51,551 nt of DNA, taken from NCBI GenBank assembly GCA_903930145.1, contig CAIYXP010000319.1:1-51551 (forward strand), in the 5' to 3' direction. Positions 51,244-51,551 of the stretch are shown here, in pieces (the stretch's first letter is position 1; every line of letters starts with the position of its first letter). The stretch comes from an uncultured Methylococcaceae bacterium (lineage in GTDB: Bacteria > Pseudomonadota > Gammaproteobacteria > Methylococcales > Methylococcaceae). The position numbers were made by a program, and so were the translations under genes. The notes under the pieces were generated by a model. It was not told the origin of the DNA. It did not search any database and saw nothing but the letters and a program-made list of their open reading frames with translations.

Positions 51244-51551
51244 ATGAAAGGCGTTGTTGCAGCGATGATATGGATAGTCGGTTTTGGAATCGCCCAAGCC
51301 GATGTGTACAAGTGGACCGACTCAAATGGGGAGGTGCATTATGGGGAGTTCCCCAGTCCACCGAACCCTAGCGCGCAAAGGATCATGACGCAGCAACATA
51401 TCCAGCAGGTGGAAAATGCCGATAAAAAAGTCGAGCAAAACAATCCCACACCCAATACGCCTTACGATACGGAAGCAACTCTCCAAGAATTGCAACACCG
51501 GGAGAGTGAATGTGAACGTTATAAAAACTTAAGAATCGATAGGCTAATGAA
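51244..51551 (+). CDS. DUF4124-domain protein, N-terminal part (runs off the window)
   Basis: A frame from ATG 51244 to the window edge (102 codons). A signal peptide is present (GVVAAMIWIVGFGIAQA), followed directly by the DUF4124 opening DVYKWTDSNGEVHYGEFPS. The region after this is polar with coiled character (QQHIQQVENADKKVEQ, LQELQHRESECERYKNLR). An AGGTG ribosome site lies upstream. Periplasmic; function unknown. The C-terminus is outside the window. Confidence 0.8.
   Translation, partial: MKGVVAAMIWIVGFGIAQADVYKWTDSNGEVHYGEFPSPPNPSAQRIMTQQHIQQVENADKKVEQNNPTPNTPYDTEATLQELQHRESECERYKNLRIDRLM

Noticed and set aside
1-51551. tRNA, rRNA or riboswitch genes
   Set aside because: No cloverleaf, rRNA core motif or recognisable riboswitch was seen by eye; covariance-model searches were not possible.

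Overview
The window looks like chromosomal DNA of a methylotrophic gammaproteobacterium, most plausibly a methanotroph of the Methylococcales type. The main reason is a block of genes for tetrahydromethanopterin (H4MPT) and methanofuran-linked C1 metabolism (beta-RFAP synthase, mch, fae, a methanofuran-type MfnF homologue, several ATP-grasp ligases). It sits among housekeeping genes with gammaproteobacterial character and order (smc-zipA, rpoZ-spoT-ridA-recG, hrpA). No methane or methanol oxidation gene lies in the window, so the methanotroph assignment is inference. Layout: 1-1764 (-) is the N-terminal part of a large RTX protein with three ~156-residue repeats. 2082-13187 is the C1-cofactor island: RFAP synthase, ATP-grasp, mch, then a small accessory insert (truncated HigA-type antitoxin, a REP-like hairpin, a NucS-like nuclease), then RimK-like ligase, CitG-like protein, fae, and a divergent pair (HisA-like protein / MfnD-like ligase) followed by the MfnF-like protein and pabB. 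PabB supplies p-aminobenzoate, the substrate of RFAP synthase, so the island links precursor supply, cofactor assembly and cofactor-using enzymes. 13234-19623 (-) holds an M48 peptidase, zipA and smc; queF follows on +. 20272-21628 holds a SUKH immunity-like gene, a 145-bp MITE-like element, a small lipoprotein and a second palindromic element. 21629-26699 (-) is recG-ridA-spoT-rpoZ, with spoT broken by a one-base frameshift. 26956-31502 carries envelope genes (DsrE-like lipoprotein, Gly/Tyr-rich lipoprotein, a CsgG-like/DUF4810/DUF799 lipoprotein operon) and an aldehyde dehydrogenase. 31582-38316 is a hydrogenase region split by accessory DNA: a HoxW-type maturation protease (+) and a HoxH-type NiFe large subunit (-) face each other. 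Between them lie a membrane protein, a 21-bp tandem-repeat array that could encode heptad repeats, a dead Uma2 fragment, a coiled-coil gene, a RelE/ParE-type toxin-antitoxin pair, a dense palindrome cluster, a two-gene HEPN module flanked by related repeats, and a membrane-anchored H-type lectin. 38426-43020 is the replication-initiation locus: a DnaA box, dnaA and dnaN, followed not by recF/gyrB but by a thioredoxin-reductase-like flavoprotein and an ELM1-family protein. 43140-51551 contains a secreted repeat protein, a cyclase-family lipoprotein, hrpA, a DUF3422 membrane protein and the start of a DUF4124 protein. No tRNA, rRNA, CRISPR array or intact insertion sequence was seen. The items most worth following are the HEPN two-gene module between repeat copies, the cluster of three different ATP-grasp ligases plus a CitG homologue in the cofactor island, the spoT frameshift, the heptad-repeat array, and the MITE-like element with its 4-bp flanking duplication.
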